From: Leucogyrophana mollusca
Lineage: Eukaryota > Basidiomycota > Agaricomycetes > Boletales
DNA: 64,000 bases
Assembly: GCA_021014945.1 (NCBI GenBank)
Contig: MU266344.1
Location: forward strand, 158,563-222,562
Reading direction: 5' to 3'
Shown here: one piece after another, positions 60,100 to 64,000 of the stretch
How the letters are laid out: the number at the start of each line of letters is the position of its first letter
Position numbering within the stretch: the first letter of the stretch is position 1
Notes under the pieces: generated by a model
What the model saw: only the letters and a program-made list of their open reading frames with translations
The model's database searches: none
What the model was told of the DNA's origin: nothing
Translations under genes and position numbers: made by a program

Positions 60100-61160
60100 G
60101 GCTGGATCTGACTGGGTTGAAGTGTAAGTAAGTTGCAGCTTGTCGTCGTCGCTGCTTTGACAATGACTCTGCCACCGAACACAAACATTTCCTTATTTGG
60201 TCGTCAATGTGTCCACCGTGCAAATAAACACCCCGCCATTGTAAACATAGTTGCGGTAAACTTGGCTTGAAGCGTCCCTCCACACCCCATGAATAGAACA
60301 AGGCACTGTCCTCCCAATATACCAGCTCGAGTTTAAGCGAGGACCGCAAACGGAAGCAAATCAAGACGGGATTATCTGGATCACAGATGCGCAACTTTTT
60401 TGTGTCCGGGGAGGTCATCGATCCAGTTTCTCGTAACGCCGAATCCTTCGTTTTTGCTGTACGCTATGATTTTCCATCTGCCTGCAAGCATGTTGCAAAG
60501 TTCTGACACTACCACGCTCTAAAAGAATCCATATATAGTTTTTCTCAGGCACTGGTAGTGCTAGGAGGATGTCTCAGCCATCCCCCGTACGGCCTCGCAA
60601 TGTTTTCGCTGGAGCTCCCGGGCGGCGGATTGGGCTCAGACGAGGACGCACATTTGGATGGTAAAATAAGTTCGAGAGATGATGCACGCTCGGGTGTTGG
60701 ACGACGATGCAAATTCGGATGACAACACCCGATGCCTGGAGTTCAAGGTCTAAACGGCGCTCTCTCCTTCACAGCATCGGTACAACAGCAGCTTCTCGCA
60801 GAATAGAAGCAAATAAAATGCGCTGCGGCTACATAGCTCCAAGCTTCCACGCTTGTCAGACAATGGGCAGTGCTATGCTACTACGTGGCTGGGATATTTT
60901 AACGGACGCTGGACACAGCAAGTTCGCCTGCATAAAGAGCTGCGGCCATTTGCGCTGAGCTCTCATTAGCATCCCCAATCGCGAAGGTGAGCAAACATGT
61001 TCCTGTTCGAGAGCACTCTGATTTGAACGAGCTACTTCCAGACTCCTATCATTTGGTAGTACAGCCCGTCAAAATCTTCTGAAACCTATCCACAGTATGT
61101 GCTCTCCCAATGTCTCGAATGCGCGAGGTTGATCTCTTGTTGGACAGGTGAACCGGCACC
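60100..61160. other. Intergenic, nothing recognised
   Basis: Divergent promoter region between the coiled-coil gene and the HET gene. No motif-bearing frame or repeat. Confidence 0.5.
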
Positions 61161-63417
61161 ATGTACCTTCTGAACACATCCACCCTTCAGCTCGAACTTC
61201 AGCCCGAAGAGTTCCCGAGACTTACCAAGTACGCTATCTTGTCCCACGTTTGGGGCAGGGAAGAAGTAACTTTTCGCGACATAAACGGACCCCACGCAGT
61301 AAGATTGGAAGGATACACAAAAATAGAGCGTTGTTGCGCGCAAGCACTCGCGAACGGATACCAATATGTGTGGATCGATACCTGCTGCATCGACAAAAGC
61401 AGCAGCGCCGAACTTTCAGAAGCGATAAACTCGATGTATCGCTGGTACGAGGACGCCGCGGTCTGCTATGCCTACCTCGCAGACGTACTGAGCCACGAGA
61501 ACCCAGTCTATGAAAAATCCAGTTTTCGCCTTAGCAGGTATTTCCGGAGGGGCTGGACATTACAAGAGGTCATAGCGCCTAGGAGGGTGACATTCTTCGC
61601 AAGGGATTGGGTCAAGATAGGAACCAAAGCCAGCGAGATCTCTGTGATCTCAGAGGTTACTGGCGTGGACAGGAGAGTCTTGTCAAAAAGCCTACCGTTG
61701 ACGGAAGTCAGCGTCGCAAAGAAGATATCTTGGGCTTCGCGGAGAGAAACGACGAGAGTAGAAGACAGGGCGTACTCGTTGATGGGAATAGTCGGAGTTC
61801 ACATGCCGCTACTGTATGGAGAAGGAGAGAACGCATTTATCAGGCTCCAGCACGAAATCATAAGGACGTCGAACGACCAGAGCATATTCGCCTGGGGGCT
61901 CAATATCGATCCAACGCGCTCGCTTTTTCTCGGACACCCTTCTTCCTCCTTACTCGCCTCTTCGCCGTCTGACTTCTGTGGCTGCGCCAAAGTCGACCGA
62001 ATCATGCCCAACAAATTTTTAGATCTCTTTGCATCGTCCCTATCCAAGGATACACCATATAAGTCCCAGTTTTCAATGACCAACAGCGGCGTCCAAATTA
62101 CCCTTCCCATAAAACGCACACCTTCCGGGTACAGTGCAGCGCTTGCCTGTGTCAACACCTTGGACACAGAAAGCTGTTTCCTTGTGCTCCCTCTCGATCT
62201 TGACCAGGACGGCGGATTTAGGAGGAGCAGGAGAATAGGTCGCACTGCAAAACAAGAACCCCGTGATGAGTATTTCCTCAAGGACATCATCATTGCCACC
62301 CACTGCCCGTTTTCTCCGCCTAGGGGTGTACCGCTGAGTGCGCTTTCATTCCATCTAGTTAACTTGGACTTCCGGTCGGCCATTAAAGAAGGCTTCGTGC
62401 TTTCCAGTTCGCCACTGGGAGTGCCAAATTCACTCCAACCTGAGGACGGCAGCTTTATGTGGGAAGTATGGCAAGGGTCGGAAGGCATTCTTGCTTTCCG
62501 CGGTGAGGTTGACTGGTCATTTGTAGTGACTATAGGGCGCTGGAGGAATTGTATGTGTGTCCATGTGACTTCGGCCTCCTGCCTCCCCTCCCACGTTGCC
62601 ATCGACCCCAGCTATGACCCCCCAGACCATACTTTGGTGGACGGGTCTCGTGGTTGTGAGGGCGCTCCTGATTGGGCAAGCCTCCCTCTCATATCCAGGA
62701 AGAGGGTGACAGTGACCTGTGTTCCAGGACCGACCCGGAACTCATCGAACGTCACTATTTCTGTGGGCCACCCCAAGACGCACGGATGTGTCAGTGAGTA
62801 CCCTTTTTACTTCTTATGTCAATCAGTATGATAGCTTCGGTTTATGCCATTAGACGAGAGATTACAGTCACAATCTCAACGGATCCAAATAATTCAAGGC
62901 AGTGAAGTTGGACTTCTTGAAAGACGAGCCTCGGCGGCTCCAACCCCAGGACTGCTTCGCGATAGCGGGGGATCAGAGTCAACAGCAGTGCACCAGGGGA
63001 AAAGGAAGGAGCGCAAGGGAGAGTCTGACTTGAATGGTCCCGCTTCTAATGATCAATTCGAGTCTGCGTCGGCCACAGTTGTGGCACCTGTCTTTAAAAA
63101 GAGGTTGGTCTCTACTCGTTATATCATGTGACGTTGGGCTATGGCTAAGGCTAAGTAGGGAACTGGTAACGTCCGGGAACGCGGGTGTGGTGTCCGACCA
63201 GTCGAAGTCAGCTTCGCCTTTAACATCAACACGACGTCAGAGTTGGTGCGTGGACAATCATCAGACTGCCGAGGGCATCTCCAACGAGAGTCGTAACGAG
63301 CGACCAGTAACCGACGCATCGACTTCGACCACGAATCGCAAAGTCGATCACAAGCCCAAGCGAACCAAAACTGGAGCATTGGATTTGACAAAGCGTAATA
63401 ACTTTGCACCAGTATAA
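61161..63417 (+). CDS. HET-domain protein with basic C-terminal tail
   Basis: Three exons: 61161-62793, 62854-63103, 63156-63417; 714 residues. The HET domain fills the first ~240 residues: YAILSHVWG, YVWIDTCCIDKSSSAELSEA, MYRWYEDAAVCYAYLADV, SRYFRRGWTLQEVIAPR, and DRAYSLMGIVGVHMPLLYGEGENAF, all without gaps. The middle is a beta-rich region of unknown type. The last two exons encode a low-complexity tail rich in Lys, Arg, Ser and Thr (KRKERKGES, KVDHKPKRTKTGA). HET proteins mediate non-self recognition and programmed death in ascomycetes; in basidiomycetes the role is mostly untested. No partner gene with a STAND or prion-like domain lies next to it in the window. Confidence 0.92.
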
Positions 63418-64000
63418 ATTACTGACCTGACGTAGCTATGTTTACTGTGTAAGCGCATTGTTCTCCTCGTTGATTGCTTATGCTCGCCACAACTTACGCA
63501 ACTCCCGAATGGCAGCAGATGACGGCGTATCCAAATAAAATGCCCGCAAGGCCGCTTCGGTATGCTTTGGCCTCAGTTTGGAGCGCCGGAAAGAGTGCAT
63601 CAGAGTAGTGGCTGCACATTGCAACCGCCCTGTGGAGCTTGGGCACCAAGAGCGCAAGGGACTCGTGTACACTAGGTGCACTCGCGTCACCTTGTCAGTG
63701 CTTGTTATTTGATGGTGTTGGTTTGTGCGCGAGGTTTGTGTTAGGGGGGAGCGAGCCGAGCGACCCGGTACTACTAGACTGAAGAATGCGATACCCAAAC
63801 TCCTCTTGCTGACAGGCAACAACGAGGGAGTTTCGCAATGAGCTCTTCAGTGGGTATCGAAAGGGTTTTTATAGCAAAACAGTAACGGCTGTGCAGAACG
63901 CTGCCAAGACGCGTTAGGTATCTATTTCACAATAGAACTATTTCGGTCCGCTTCATATCACGGGCGCAGCAATGAGCCGCGTGCTACATTGTCCTTAGGA
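63418..64000. other. 3' flank with one unassigned minus-strand frame
   Basis: A 114-codon frame on the minus strand at 63478-63822 has a hydrophobic start (IAFFSLVVPG) and ends ELRKLWRA. It has no recognised domain and no supporting intron structure; it could be the end of a gene running in from the right or chance. Confidence 0.3.

Noticed and set aside
1..64000. CRISPR arrays, bacterial operons, ribosome-binding sites
   Set aside because: The DNA is intron-rich and eukaryotic; no regularly spaced repeat-spacer pattern was seen.

Overview
The window is nuclear DNA of a filamentous basidiomycete, most likely an Agaricomycete. The evidence is the large number of very short introns (about 50-80 nt, roughly 100 reconstructed here), several of them separating tiny exons, and the gene content: fungal CorA-like Mg transporter, DUF6533 membrane proteins, HET-domain protein, a GSTFuA-like glutathione transferase, class III chitinase and ATG13. 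All gene models were spliced by eye from reading-frame continuity, splice-site consensus and family motifs; no transcript or database search was available.

Layout. 1-6495: 5'-truncated giant protein joining an SF1 RNA-helicase-like domain, an NFX1-type zinc finger and three CbxX/CfqX AAA modules. 6.5-29.5 kb: gene-poor accessory stretch with a SAM methyltransferase (7651-8832), an inverted duplication carrying two DUF6533 genes (left copy with an in-frame TGA, right copy intact), a third DUF6533 fragment, two MITE-like elements, a small secreted protein, a secreted SMP-30-like beta-propeller, a CorA-like transporter, a duplicated CorA exon piece and a repeat family in three copies. 29.6-38.7 kb: compact block with an LRR protein, a nuclear-type peroxiredoxin, a SET-domain protein and a GST. 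38.7-43.0 kb: about 4.3 kb with no recognisable gene. 43.0-63.4 kb: chitinase, transaldolase, isochorismatase-like hydrolase, ATG13, aldehyde dehydrogenase, a coiled-coil protein with an array of QT motifs, and a HET-domain protein.

How the genes relate. There is no obvious biosynthetic cluster. Transaldolase, ALDH, GST and peroxiredoxin are ordinary metabolic or redox housekeeping; ATG13 starts autophagy; chitinase, the small secreted protein and the SMP-30 protein are exported. The helicase/AAA fusion and the HET protein are the two genes most likely to act in recognition or defence.

Main unusual signals: four GC-AG introns, one of which has a GT donor in the paralogous copy; exons of 6, 8, 14 and 15 nt; the helicase-zinc-finger-triple-AAA fusion; the inverted duplication with a shared TGA that A-to-I editing could recode; and the near-regular array of LC8-like QT motifs.
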